Counted from the stretch's first letter, positions 10,695 through 20,566 are shown. The stretch is DNA of 64,000 nucleotides from Tupaia tana (GCA_026018925.1 JAKSZU010000007.1:92582328-92646327); one strand, 5' to 3'. The notes: generated from the letters alone by a model not told the origin. Translations and numbers: made by a program.

Positions 10695-10855
10695 TTTTAG
10701 CCTGTGTGGTAGGGCACCACTGCACAATGCTGGAGCCTTATAGGAAGGTCTGGGGTTCGAGTCCAGGGCCAACCTGAACATGCCAGGCGTGGCTGGGTGG
10801 AAGACTTTGGGGAAGATTACCATATGGCAAGGCCCTGTATTGTTTTATTGTTTTA
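10695..10855 (+). repeat. tRNA-7SL composite SINE, shortened
   Basis: tRNA-like head ending in B box GGGGTTCGAGTCC, then GCCAACCTGAACATGCCAGG and GCGTGGCTGGGTGG as in the copy at 9654, then GGCAAGGCCCTGTATTG. The middle of the 7SL part is deleted. Followed by a T-run. Confidence 0.6.
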
Positions 10856-10894
10856 TTTTTTTTTTGCAGGGGGTCCTCTCTCATTCTCTTATGA

Positions 10895-11000
10895 AAAGAA
10901 GAAAAGAAGGAAGAAAGAGAGAGGAAAAGAAATAGAGAAGAGAAAGGAAGGAGAGAAGAAGAAATTCAAAAACAGAAAAAGAAACAGGACGAGGAAGGAA
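10895..11000 (+). repeat. Purine-rich low-complexity tract
   Basis: About 100 bp of almost pure A/G (GAAAAGAAGAAAAGAAGGAA type). Confidence 0.85.
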
Positions 11001-11208
11001 GGAGACGGGGGCACGTTTTCTGCCCCGCCCCCAACCTATGGAATCAGAGACCCTGGGGGGGGGTCCCCGCAACCTGTACTTGGACGCACCCTCCAGGTGA
11101 CTGAAACTCTGACACCGGGGAGCACCGGCCCGGACCGAGAGGCTTGGAAGGGGTTACGTGGAGGCTCCGAGCTAAACTACACTATCTGAGCTACAGCTGG
11201 CCGTAAGC

Positions 11209-11452
11209 AGGGCCAGCCGGTGAGGCGGTTGTCACGGTGCTGGATCCCACGTGGCAATGCCATGGTCCATGCGGCTTGACAAGTACGCTAGAATTGTGTG
11301 CGTGCCCGAAATCCTGAGAGGAGAATGGAGGAGGGGTTATGGTGTGGCCATCCCCGCTGGGGAGTGATTCCTCACGTTCTGTCTCTCTCTGCCGCACACA
11401 TGTGCCCTTTGGCTGATAATAAAAAATAAATAAATAAATAAATAAATAAATA
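11209..11452 (+). repeat. Long tRNA-SINE, type a
   Basis: GGGCCAGCCGGTGAGGCGGT head and (AAAT)n tail. TSD GGCCGTAAGC at 11200 and GGCCATAAGC at 11453. Confidence 0.87.
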
Positions 11453-11589
11453 GGCCATAAGCTCCACCCATTCAGGGACTGCAGTTTCCCGGCACCTAGC
11501 GATGCAACCTCTGGTTGGTGCTTACGAAATGTGAAACAAATGAGGTAAGATCCCTTTCGGTTCTCTTTCAGTTCTTTTTCTTGTTTTTA

Positions 11590-11751
11590 GAACTACTTAC
11601 TTAATTTTATTTATTTATTATTATTATTTAAAAATGTGACCACAAAGGGAGAGGAGGAAAGTCAGAAAGCTAGACGCCAGGTCCAAAACTCAAACCGCGC
11701 TTGGCCATGTGGGAGTCCAGTGCCTTCACCACCACATCATCGGCTGGCCCC
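11590..11751 (-). repeat. Short tRNA-SINE
   Basis: TTATTTATTATTATTATTTA tail side and CATCGGCTGGCCCC head end. CTTTCAGTTCT and CCTTCAGTTCT flank it. Confidence 0.85.
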
Positions 11752-11914
11752 TCCTTCAGTTCTAAGTATATTGACGTCTCCAAATTTTGGTATTGTAACC
11801 TTTTGTCTCTCCCAGGATTGATGATAGAAGTCAATCAAGGTGCAAATGAAACATCTGAATATACTTAACAAACCAGCACTGTTCCATACTGAATCCTGTT
11901 AGAAACTCTCATCT

Positions 11915-12099
11915 TGGGACTGGCAGGTGGCTTGGTGGTTAAGGTGCTGGACACTCCCACATGGCTGACCATGATTCAAGTCCTGGACCTGGCGGCTTGC
12001 TTTCTCACTTTCCTCTTTCTCTCTGTGTGTCTCTCTCTGGTCAAATTAAAATAAATGAATGAATGAATAAAGTAATTCTTAAAAAAAAAAAGAAAGAAA
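11915..12099 (+). repeat. Short tRNA-SINE
   Basis: GGGACTGGCAGGTGGCTTGG head, GGTCAAATTAAAATAAATGA tail. TSD GAAACTCTCATCT at 11902 and 12100; the same target is hit again by the next SINE. Confidence 0.9.
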
Positions 12100-12114
12100 G
12101 AAACTCTCATCTGT

Positions 12115-12277
12115 AGGCCAGCAGGTGGCGTGGAAATTAAGGTGGCTGGATCCTACATGGCCCACTGCATGGTTCAAGTCTGGTTTGAGAAGCACGCCAG
12201 GTATGTGTGCGTGCGTGCCCAAAATCCTGAGAGGAGGATGGAGGAGAAGGGAGTGTGGTGTGGTCATCCCCCCTGGC

Positions 12278-12308
<31 letters not shown>

Positions 12309-12368
12309 ATTTCTCACTCTCTCTCTTGCTCTCTCTCTCTCTGGTAAGCACACATGGCCTATAGCAAA

Positions 12369-12412
<44 letters not shown>
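12115..12412 (+). repeat. Long tRNA-SINE, type a, with (GT)n and long A-tail
   Basis: AGGCCAGCAGGTGGCGTGGA head. A (GT)n run at about 12280-12308 lies between the CCCCCTGGCGGG motif and GATTTCTCAC. A-tail of about 41 at 12370-12410. Confidence 0.9.
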
Positions 12413-12419
12413 AAAGAAA

Positions 12420-13210
12420 TCCTCATTTAGGACCCCCTGAGAGGTCTGGCCTTCTGTCCTTGCTGGAGCCCAGAACCGCAGACACCTGGAATTCTGCTGT
12501 GAACACACACCTGCCAGGCCTTGGCCATACATGGAAAGAGGAAGCTCTTAAAGCAGGCAAGTACTCTTGACAGGGAGGACCTGAGATATTCTGTAAGCGA
12601 CTGATAAGGAAATGACCCTTGTTCAGGAAAGAGCAGTAGCTAGTGGCATCGCTATGGGGCAGAGACGTGGGCCTTTTTCTTCTCCTTGTCTTACTGCTTT
12701 GTCCAGGATCACCAACGTGATGTTGATTTACAGGAATTGGTCTGAGGTCCTTCTTTTGTTGCTGAAGTTTCACCAGTAAGCTTAGTATTTGCTGTAAACT
12801 AGTAATTCCTGTGTGTTCTTATCTAGCTAGCCGCTTTCTAAAAATCACGAATGAGTGCTGAACTTTTCACGCTTTTCCCCGTGTCTATGAAGATGGTTGC
12901 GTGAGTTTTCATTTAATTTGTTAATGCAGCGATTGCTTTGTTTTCTTTCACTAGGGCAGGAATTTGTGTCATACACTGGTGTCAGAACAGCACCCATCAC
13001 CTAGTAAGTGCCAAAATAGTTGCCAAATGAGGAACAGATTCTGGGCAAGCTTCCAACACGTAGCATTTCTATCTCACGTTCAGCGCATGAGAAGAGCTGG
13101 GCGCTTTGCAGCACATGTGCCGAGAACAGCTTTGCATTCCTGGATCAGCCCAACTTATGATGTTGTTATTTTGCAAGGCTGTTTGTTTTTAGATTATGGT
13201 TGATTTTAGA
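12420..13210. other. Unique intergenic sequence, nothing recognised
   Basis: A SINE-free stretch with no splice-flanked frame or clear repeat. Possible old LINE fragments around 12900-12960, not assignable. Confidence 0.4.
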
Positions 13211-13214
13211 TTAT

Positions 13215-13459
13215 TATTGCTATAGGGTGTGTGCACTCAACAGAGAAAGACAGAGAGAGAGACAGTGAGCGTGAAAGTGAGAAATCGTACCCTGGGAGGA
13301 TGGCCGAAAGGAGGGTCCCTTCTCCTCCATTCTCCTCTCAGAATCTTGGGCACACATGCGCACACGCCTGGCATGTTGGTCAAGCTGCAGGGTCCAGGCT
13401 GGAACTGTGGAGGCACGTGGGATCCAGTGTCTTAACTCCCGTGCCACCTGCTGGCCCTG
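13215..13459 (-). repeat. Long tRNA-SINE, type a
   Basis: TTGCTATAGGGTGTGTGCAC at left, GTGCCACCTGCTGGCCC at right. TGCAAGGCTGTTT and TGCAAAGCTATTT flank it. Confidence 0.88.
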
Positions 13460-13481
13460 CAAAGCTATTTTTAACTGGCTA

Positions 13482-13487
<6 letters not shown>

Positions 13488-13521
<34 letters not shown>

Positions 13522-13735
13522 CAGAGTTTGTGTATGCTTGCAAGCAAGAGATAGAGAGGGAAAATGAGAGAGTGCCCTGTGCGGGGGACAGTCATGCCCC
13601 AATCCCTTCTCCAGTTCTTCCTTTCAGAATGGCACACAGGCTCATGCACCCAGAGTATTTTTCTAAGTTACCTGGTTTGGGACTCAACCATACAGTTAGC
13701 CATGTAGGAATCAGCCACCTTGCCTACCAGGCCCA
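13488..13735 (-). repeat. Long tRNA-SINE, old copy with a 32-bp T-run
   Basis: T-run at 13488-13519, then GCCAGAGTTTGTGTATGC. Head end TGCCTACCAGGCCC. GGCTAATT duplicated at 13476 and 13738. Confidence 0.8.
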
Positions 13736-13744
13736 ATAGGCTAA

Positions 13745-13978
13745 TTTTTTTTTTCATTTGCTATGGGGCATGTGCACTTTCCAGAGAGAGACAGAGAGAG
13801 AGAAAGTGAGAACGTCTCCCCCAGACGGGATGGCCATGCTGCAATCCTTTCTCCTCCATTCTCCTCTCAGGATTTTGGGTGTACACGCTCACAGACCCAG
13901 CCACCAGGTCCAGGATTCAAATTGTGCAGTCAGCCATGTAGGATCTGGCTGCCTTAACCACAATACTACCAACTGCAC
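13745..13978 (-). repeat. Long tRNA-SINE, type a
   Basis: CATTTGCTATGGGGCATGTG at left, inverse B box GGATTCAAATTG, TACTACCAACTGCACCC at right. Confidence 0.83.
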
Positions 13979-14169
13979 CCTCAACTGGCTCATTCTGATG
14001 TAGGATTTGTGCCTCCATGCTTAATAGAATTCATCTGCAATTTTTTTTCCTTGCATCGTCCTTGCCTGGTTTGGGGATCAAGGTCACCCTAGTCTCTCAT
14101 AAGATAAATCATGTAACTTTCTCTTATTTTCCAGTCTCTGAAAAATATATATGCTTGAGGTTAAGGTTT

Positions 14170-14616
14170 AAGAATTATTTTATTTCAGGACCAGCAGTTG
14201 GCGTAATGGCTATGTTGCTGGACTCCGACGCAGTTGACTGTGGTTCAAATCCCAGACCCGGTGGCTTAAACTCACGCTGGGCGTGTGTGCGTGTGCGTGC
14301 CCAAGATCCCAAGAGGAGAATGGAGGAGAAGGAATTGCAGGGTGGCCATCCCCCCTGGGGGTGATTTTTCTCTTTTTGTCTCTCTGTCTCTCTCTGTCTT
14401 TCTGGCGAACATACATGTCCTATAGCAAAAACCTCTCCCCCCCCAAAAAAAAAATTATTATTTTATTTAACTTTATTTATTCATTTATTTCAATTTGACC
14501 AGAGAAGGACAGAGAGACTGAGCAAGTGAGAAAGCAAACCGCCAGGTCTAGGACTTAAACCGCAGTTGGCCAGGTGGGAATCCAGTACCCTTCACCACCA
14601 TGCCACCTGCTGGCCC
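14170..14616 (-). repeat. Short tRNA-SINE split by a type b SINE
   Basis: Tail stub GAATTATTTTATTT before the insertion. The body resumes after it, from TTATTTAACTTTATTTATTC to GCCACCTGCTGGCCC. Outer TSD GTTAAGGTTTAA at 14160 and 14621. Confidence 0.85.
14188..14441 (+). repeat. Long tRNA-SINE, type b, nested
   Basis: GGACCAGCAGTTGGCGTAAT head, GGCTTAAACTCACGC junction, CCTATAGCAAAAACCTC tail. AATTATTTTATTT of the host tail is duplicated. Confidence 0.9.
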
Positions 14617-14714
14617 TAATGTTAAGGTTTAACAAAACTTGCCTGGCATCATTTAGGGACATAACTTTTAAATGCCAGTTCAAGTTAGTAAGTGATTTCT
14701 GTTTCTTTTTCTCT

Positions 14715-14925
14715 TTTTTTTAAAGCTTATCTATTTTATTTTTCATGATTGAGAGAGAGAGAGAGACAGGCATGTTCAACAAGGTCTCACCACCACCTCC
14801 TGCCCCCACCACAGCCTTCCGAGCCAGCCAGGGCCATGGGCGTGGGACTAGCAAACACAGGCCAGCCAGGGGCCTGAGCCCATGAACTGCCACGTGAATT
14901 CTGGAGCCAGCTTGGGTCAACTGAT
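14715..14925 (-). repeat. Old tRNA-SINE, type D
   Basis: TTTTTCATGATTGAGAGAGA at left, GAGCCAGCCAGGGCCATGG middle, weak head at right. Resembles the copies at 17430 and 35331. Confidence 0.5.
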
Positions 14926-15023
14926 TATTTTATAGAAACTTGTCCCTTTCATATATGTTTTCAGCTCTGCTTCTTATTGGCTGCATTTCTTATGGACTTC
15001 AGAAATGAAACAACAACAAAAAA

Positions 15024-15225
15024 TGGGGCCAGCAGGCAGTGTGGTGGTTAGGGTACTGGACTTCCCACGTGGCTGACTGTGGTTTGAGTCTTGGATCTGG
15101 TAACTTGCTTTCTCACTTTCTCTCTCTCTCTCTCTCTTCCTCTGGTGATCACATGTGCCCTATAACAAAATTTAAATAATAATAATAATAATAATAAATA
15201 AAATAAATAATTCTTAGAAAAAAAC
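15024..15225 (+). repeat. Short tRNA-SINE variant
   Basis: GGGGCCAGCAGGCAGTGTGG head. The tail reads GATCACATGTGCCCTATAAC before an (AAT)n run, a form between S and the long tails. Confidence 0.87.
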
Positions 15226-15261
15226 TTTATTGAGATTTTTTCCTAACATAAACACCTATTT

Positions 15262-15532
15262 CTTTTTTTTTTTTTTTTGGAGAGGTTTTTTCGCTATAGG
15301 GTGCGTGCGCTCGCCAGACAGACAGAGAGAGACATAGAGACAGAAAGCGAGAAATCACCCCCCAGGGGGGATGGTCACGCCGCAATCCCTTCTCCTCCAT
15401 TCTCCTCTCGGGATCTTGGGCACGCACGCACACGCGCCCGGCGTGAGTTGTAAGCCACCGGGTCCCGGACGCAAACCGCGGTCGACTACGTGGGAGTCCA
15501 GCGACATAGCCATTACGCTAACTGCTGGTTCC
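15262..15532 (-). repeat. Long tRNA-SINE, type b, very young
   Basis: Nearly all head CpGs are intact (GTCGACTACGTGGGAGTCCA, CATAGCCATTACGCTAAC). A perfect 17-bp TSD, CATAAACACCTATTTCT, is at 15247-15263 and 15533-15549. Confidence 0.95.
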
Positions 15533-15574
15533 CATAAACACCTATTTCTAATGTGCAATGCAATCATTTAAAGA

Positions 15575-16060
15575 TTTTTAAAATTTTGTTCTTTCTTTCT
15601 TGAGAGAAAGAAGAGTCTCATGCTGTGATCTCTCCCATGACGGGCACCCCAGCCTTGCCTTCCAGCTGGGGTCATGGGCTCACACGTCCAGCACTTACAG
15701 GCAGGTCGAGGGGGAACCGAACTGGTTATCTTCACGTGGACCCAGCTCACTTGAGAGGTGCATTATTTTTATTTATTTATTTATTTTGGAGAGGTTTTCT
15801 GCTATAGGGTTCGTGTGCTCACCAGAAAGACAGAAAGCAAGAAATCACTTTCCAGGGGGGATGGCCATGCCGCAATCCCTTCTCCTCCATTCTCCTCTCG
15901 GGATCTTGGACATGTGCACACACACACCCAGCGTGAGTTTAAGCCATGGGTCCAGACTTGAACCGCAGTCGACTACATGGGAGTCCAGCGACATAGCCAT
16001 TACTCTAACTGCTGGTCCCGAGAGGCACATTATTGCTGTGTCACCGAGCTGGCCTAAATT
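15575..16060 (-). repeat. Old tRNA-SINE, type D, split by a type b SINE
   Basis: TTTCTTGAGAGAAAGAAGAG at left and CCAGCTCACTTGAGAGGTGC before the insertion. It resumes with TTATTGCTGTGTCACCGAGC and ends GGCCTAAA. Confidence 0.6.
15768..16019 (-). repeat. Long tRNA-SINE, type b, nested
   Basis: TTCTGCTATAGGGTTCGTGT to TCTAACTGCTGGTCCC. TSD GAGAGGTGCATTATT and GAGAGGCACATTATT. Confidence 0.9.
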
Positions 16061-16140
16061 TTGGAAGTTTTATCAAATGATTACAAGGATTACCACAAAT
16101 CAGTTTTAGAACTCTTTCATGCCCCAATAAAATCTCCATG

Positions 16141-16705
16141 CCCGTGTAAAAAGTAACTGCTTTATTGAGATATAACTCATATACCATACAATTCACCTAC
16201 TTAAAGTGTATAATTCAATGGTGTTTTGAAAAAAAATTTTTTTTTGAGAGGTTTTTGTCTTAGAGCACCTATGCTCACTGGAGACAGAGAGATAAACACG
16301 GTGAGAGGGAAAGTGAGAAATCATCCCCCTGGGGACGACCTATGGTCACCTGTGGTCACCACGCGGTCCCTTCCCTTCCGTTCTCTCCCAGGATGTTGGG
16401 CACGCACACACATGTACCCAGCATGATTTCCAAGTGACCAGGTCCCAGATTCTGTTTGTGGTCGACCAAGTGGGAGTCCAGAGTCGTAACTACTACGCTG
16501 TGTGTGGGCCCCAATTCAATGGGTTTTAGGCTATTCAGAGTTGTGTAACCATTATCACATCCCTTTTAGAACATTGTCCTTACACACACCCCCTAAGACC
16601 CTGAACCAGCTAGCATCCACTCCTCTCACCCTTCCCTCACAGCCTGAAGCAGCCACTGGTCTTTCTGCTTCCCTAGGTTGACCTCTTCTGGATATTTGAT
16701 AACAA
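16141..16705 (-). repeat. L1 3'-region fragment (antisense)
   Basis: TTTATTGAGATATAACTCAT, ACCATACAATTCACC, AAAGTGTATAATTCAATGG, then after a SINE insertion GAGTTGTGTAACCATTATCA and TTTTAGAACATTGTCC. This is the order of an old L1 3' end read antisense. No coding potential. Confidence 0.7.
16230..16511 (-). repeat. Long tRNA-SINE in L1
   Basis: GAGAGGTTTTTGTCTTAGAG at left, TACTACGCTGTGTGTGGGCC at right. AATTCAATGG of the L1 is duplicated at 16210 and 16513. Confidence 0.82.
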
Positions 16706-16795
16706 TACTGATGGATGCTACACCGTGGATGAACCGTGAACACATACCCCGTGAAAGCAGCCAGACACAAATAGCCGTGTATCAGATGACCTCAT
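16706..16795 (+). repeat. L1 fragment in the opposite orientation
   Basis: GTGGATGAACCGTGAACAC and GCAGCCAGACACAAATAG are sense-strand L1 3' sequence, abutting the antisense piece at about 16705. Confidence 0.6.
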
Positions 16796-16837
16796 TTTTT
16801 CTCCTAAACATGTATTTACTTATTTATCTATTTATTT

Positions 16838-16928
16838 GTTGTGTTTTTCAAGCTGTCAAGTCTGGAACTCAAATAACAGTTGGTCATGTGGGAATTCAGC
16901 ACCTTAACCACCGTGTCACCTGCTGGCC
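16838..16928 (-). repeat. tRNA-SINE head fragment
   Basis: GTTTTTCAAGCTGTCAAGTC, inverse B box GGAACTCAAATA, CACCTGCTGGCCC head end. The tail half is absent. Confidence 0.7.
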
Positions 16929-16963
16929 CTCCATATGAATCTTAGGATCAGTTTGTTGATTTC

Positions 16964-17241
16964 CGGGACCAGTAGTTAGCGTAATGGCTATGTTGCTGAA
17001 CTCCCATGTAGTTGACCACAGTTCGAGTCCCGGACCTGGTGGCTTAAACTCACGCCAGGCGCATGTACATGCGTGCCCAAGATCCTGAGAGGAGACTGGA
17101 GGAGAAGGGATTGCAGCGTGGTCATCCCCCCTGGGGGTGATTTCTCGCTTTCTGTCTCTCTCTGTCTTTCTGGTGAACGCATGCACCCTATAGCAAAAAC
17201 CCCTCAAAAAAAAAAAAATAAATAAATAAATAAAAGAAAAG
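16964..17241 (+). repeat. Long tRNA-SINE, type b, in L1
   Basis: GGGACCAGTAGTTAGCGTAA head, CCTATAGCAAAAACCCCTC tail. TSD AGTTTGTTGATTTCC at 16949 and 17246. Confidence 0.93.
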
Positions 17242-17429
17242 AAAGTTTGTTGATTTCCACAGAGACGCCATCTGGAATTTTGATGCAGACTGCATTGAAT
17301 CTGTAAACCTATGAACATGAGCTGTGTTTCCACTTATTTATGTATTCTTTAATTTCTTTCAACAATATATTGTAGTTTTCAGTGTATAAATTTTACCCTT
17401 TTCTGTTAAATTTATTCCTATTTTATTTA

Positions 17430-17640
17430 TTTTTAAAATGTATTTACTTCCTGAGAGAGAGGCAACCTGGATAAATTCTTCACGCTGTCATCCTCCCCCC
17501 ATCCTTGCAGCCCCTACCCAGGCCTACAGCCAGCCAGGGTTGGGTCTAGTGTGTTCAGGTAGTCCTGGGTTTTGAACCCAGATCCTGCCCATATGGGATC
17601 ATAGCGATCATCAGCATCATGCAGCAGAGCCTCTATTTTT
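17430..17640 (-). repeat. Old tRNA-SINE, type D, in L1
   Basis: ATTTACTTCCTGAGAGAGAG at left, TGGGTTTTGAACCCAGATCC (B-box side), CATGCAGCAGAGCC at right. Confidence 0.55.
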
Positions 17641-17782
17641 ATTATTGCGTTATTTTTGATGCTATTGTAAATGACATTGTTTAATTTCACTTTTTGGATC
17701 ATTCATTGCTGGTATTTAGAAATACAACTAATTTTTGTACATTGAACTCATATCCTACAACTGTACTGAGCTCATTTTTTTT

Positions 17783-18037
17783 AAAGATTTTTTTCTTTTT
17801 TGTGTTTGGTCATAGGGTGTATGTGCTCGCCAGAAAGAGGCAGAAAGAGGGAAAGTGAGAAATTGCCAGTCGGGGGTTTGGCCACGCTGCAATCCCTCCT
17901 TCTCCTTCCTCCTCTCAGGACTGTGGGCATGCACGCACATGCACCCAGTATGATATTCAGGCCGCCAGGTCTGGGGCTTGAACTTGTGGTTGGCCATGCG
18001 GGGTCCAGTGTCTTAACTACTATGCCACCTGCTGGCC
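17783..18037 (-). repeat. Long tRNA-SINE, type a, in L1
   Basis: GGTCATAGGGTGTATGTGCT to GCCACCTGCTGGCC. CTGAGCTCAT duplicated at 17766 and 18041. Confidence 0.9.
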
Positions 18038-18117
18038 TTCCTGAGCTCATCTACTAGTTCTAGTATTTTATTAGATTCCTTAGGATTCTCTTTGCTCTTT
18101 CTTTCTTTTCTTTCCTC

Positions 18118-18332
18118 CTTTTGTCAGAGGGCTCATATACTCACCAAAGAGACTGGAAGCACCTCCCAGCAAGGCGTGGTCTCGCCACAACCTTTTCCCT
18201 CTCTCTCCATGCGCACACACACAACTAGCATGTTTTCAGATCGCCAGGGGCTGAGATTGGAACTGCTGTCGGCCAACTGGGGTCCAGTTCCCAATACGTA
18301 GCACTTAACCACTGCACCATGGGGCCAACCTG
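18118..18332 (-). repeat. Long tRNA-SINE, old copy, in L1
   Basis: TTTTGTCAGAGGGCTCATAT at left, CACTGCACCATGGGGCCAAC at right; internally shortened. Confidence 0.75.
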
Positions 18333-18796
18333 CCTTGGGGTTTTCTACAACATGAGGTTATCGTCAGATAGAATATTCCTTTTCTTTCCAATCTGGATGC
18401 TTTTTTTCCATCCTCTTGCCTAATTATCCTGGCAGAAACAGTGTCAAATAGAAATGGAGTGAGTAGACATCCTCATTTTTTACTGAAAGCATTCAGTATT
18501 CACCATTAGTGTGATGTTAGCTACATTTACAGTTACAATCACAGTTACACTGTGGGGTTTTCATAGATGCTGTATCATGTTGGAATCGTTCTTTTCTATT
18601 CCTTCTTTTTGCCTTTTTTTTTTTTTTAATCATGAAGGGGTGTTGATTTTGTCCAAAAAATTATTTTTATTGAGATGATTACGTGGTTCTTGTCCTTTAT
18701 TCTGATACAGTATTTACATTCATTGATATTTGGATATTAAACCAATCTTGCATTTCTGGGGTAATCCTATGATGTAGAATCCTTTTTTATACTTTT

Positions 18797-18940
18797 AAAA
18801 ATTTATTTAATTTAACCAGAGAGGGACAGAATGAGAGAGAGAGGAAAGTGAGAAAGCAAGCCACTAGGTCCAGGACTCAAACCGCGGTCGGACGTGTGGG
18901 AGCCCAGCGCCCCTAATCACCATGCCACATGCCAGTCCCA
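18797..18940 (-). repeat. Short tRNA-SINE
   Basis: TTAACCAGAGAGGGACAGAA core, B box GGACTCAAACCGCGG, GCCACATGCCAGTCCC head end. Confidence 0.85.
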
Positions 18941-18949
18941 CGTACATTT

Positions 18950-19107
18950 TTTAAAGATTTATTTTATTTAACTTTATTTATTTATTTATTTTAATTTGGG
19001 GAGAGAGAGAGAGTGAGAAAGCAAGCTGCCAGGAGGTCTGGGACTATAACCGCAGTCGGCCATGTGGGAGTCCAGTGCCCTTAACCACCACACCACCTGC
19101 TGGCCCC
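18950..19107 (-). repeat. Short tRNA-SINE
   Basis: TTTAACTTTATTTATTTATT tail side, AATTTGGGGAGAGAGAGAGA core, CACCTGCTGGCCCC head end. Confidence 0.85.
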
Positions 19108-19139
19108 TAGAATTTTTTCTTAAATTTCTTAAATTTTTA

Positions 19140-19220
19140 AAAATTATTATTTATTATTTTTTATTATATATGTATGTATGTGTATTTATATATATATATA
19201 CACATACATATATATATACT
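19140..19220. repeat. AT/TG microsatellite
   Basis: TATATATGTATGTATGTGTA and TATATATATATACACATACA runs. Confidence 0.85.
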
Positions 19221-19253
19221 TTAAGGAAAAATTCTGGATTTTGTTTGCTAATA

Positions 19254-19323
19254 TTGGGTTGTCAGAAAAGTCATGATGCATTTTTGCATAGAAAAAAATA
19301 TCATGACTTTTCTGATGATCCAA
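19254..19323. mobile_element. 70-bp palindromic mariner-like MITE
   Basis: The left arm TTGGGTTGTCAGAAAAGTCA and the inverse of the right arm (TTGGATCATCAGAAAAGTCA) share TCAGAAAAGTCATGAT. TA precedes the left arm. Only a few bases separate the arms, as in MADE1-type elements. Confidence 0.65.
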
Positions 19324-19571
19324 CGCTTTGTTGAGGGTTTATAAGAGCCCTCATGCCCACTTAGTTACTCTCATTCTAGTCCCTAACTTCAGGCAGCCAC
19401 TAGTCTTGTTGTCTTTGTAGATTTGTCTGTTTTGGCATGGTGCAACTAATTTAAGAGTCTTTTATAAATAAAGTTTGCATTAACTATAAAAAAAAAAATA
19501 AAAAAAAAAAAAAAAGAATCGTACAAAATGTGATCTTTTGAGGCTGGATTCTTTCTCTTTCTCTTTCTCTC

Positions 19572-19746
19572 TTTTTTTTAAGAACTATCTAATTTTATTC
19601 ATCGTTAGTTTTTTGTTTTGTTTTGTTTTTTTATTTGACCAGAGAGAGATGGGGAAAGTAAGAAAGCAAGCATCCAGTCTGGGACTCGAACCACGGTCAG
19701 TCATGTGGGAGTCCAGCGCCTTCATCACAGTGCCACTTGCTGGTGC
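19572..19746 (-). repeat. Short tRNA-SINE in L1
   Basis: TTATTTGACCAGAGAGAGAT core, GGACTCGAACCACGG inverse B box, CCACTTGCTGGTGCC end. GGCTGGATTCTTT and GGCTGGCTTCTTT flank it. Confidence 0.87.
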
Positions 19747-19850
19747 CTCCCCCACCGTATGGCTGGCTTCTTTGATTTAGTGTGAAGTTTCTCGGGATCC
19801 ATATTGTAGCATGTATGTCTTCCTCATCTCTGTGTCTGTGCACATGTTTT

Positions 19851-19935
19851 CCTAGACAGGGTCTTGATGTCAGTCTTCTGCCTCGGTCTCCCAAGGAGCT
19901 GGGACCACGGGGTGAACCGCAGCACTTAGCGTTTC
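19851..19935 (-). repeat. 7SL-derived SINE fragment
   Basis: Read on the minus strand: GTGGTCCCAGCTCCTTGGG, AGACCGAGGCAGAAGAC, CAAGACCCTGTC, the layout of an Alu/B1-like monomer. Confidence 0.55.
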
Positions 19936-20332
19936 AGATGGGCCTGGCCTGCCCAGCAGTAGCGGCCAGTAATGCTGCATGCGGGCCAGCGTCTCCTCCC
20001 TACTTCTGACTGAACGGTGTCCTACAGGGAGGCTCTGACAGACGTTTGTCACCAGCTGGTGAGTGCACTGGCGTTTCCAGTTAGGGGGTAACAAGAGTCA
20101 TGCTGCTAAACATTTATTTATGTGCAATATCGTCCTTACAGACATGTTCCCCTTTCTCTTGGGGAGACAATGAGGGGTGCCAGTTTTAGTTTATCGTTTT
20201 AATGAACTGCCAAACTTTCACAAAGTGGCTGGGCCATTTTTCATTCTCTCCAGCAAACTATAGGGCTACCTGGGAGCTTCCTTTGTTTCCTTGTCTATTA
20301 AATTGTTTTATTTATGATTTTTATTTTTTAGA

Positions 20333-20559
20333 CGGATTTTTTTTTTTATAGGGCACGTGTGCTCACTGGAGAAACAGAGAGTGAGAAATCACCCACCAGG
20401 GGATGGCCACACCACAATCCCTTCCCCTCTATTCTCCTCTCCGGATCTTGGGCACGCACACACACACCTGGTGTGTTTTAAGCCTTCTGAGTCTGGAACT
20501 CGAACTGTGGTCGACTATGTGGGAGTCCAGTGAATAACCACTATGCCATCTGCTGGTCC
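20333..20559 (-). repeat. Long tRNA-SINE, type b-like
   Basis: TTTTATAGGGCACGTGTGCT to CATCTGCTGGTCC. It sits in the tail of the adjacent short SINE. Confidence 0.87.
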
Positions 20560-20566
20560 TTGTTAC

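Larger units (their letters stand above)
16925..18790 (-). repeat. L1 ORF2-region remnant (antisense), split by SINEs
   Basis: Landmarks in order: GCATTGAATCTGTAAACCTA, ATCCTACAACTGTACTGAGC, TACTAGTTCTAGTATTTTAT, AATCTGGATGCTTTTTTTCC, TTGCCTAATTATCCTGGCAG, GAGATGATTACGTGGTTCTT, AAACCAATCTTGCATTTCTG. These match antisense L1 ORF2/3' text. It is riddled with stops and interrupted by four SINEs. Confidence 0.75.
19345..20290 (-). repeat. L1 3'-region remnant (antisense), split by SINEs
   Basis: GGCAGCCACTAGTCTTGTTG, ATCGTACAAAATGTGATCTT, CATATTGTAGCATGTATGTC, AATGAACTGCCAAACTTTCA and AAAGTGGCTGGGCCATTTTT follow the antisense order of old L1 3' ends. Confidence 0.7.

Noticed and set aside
16141..20290. 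Intact LINE-1 coding region
   Set aside because: Only diverged pieces with many stops and four or more SINE interruptions; no functional reading frame.
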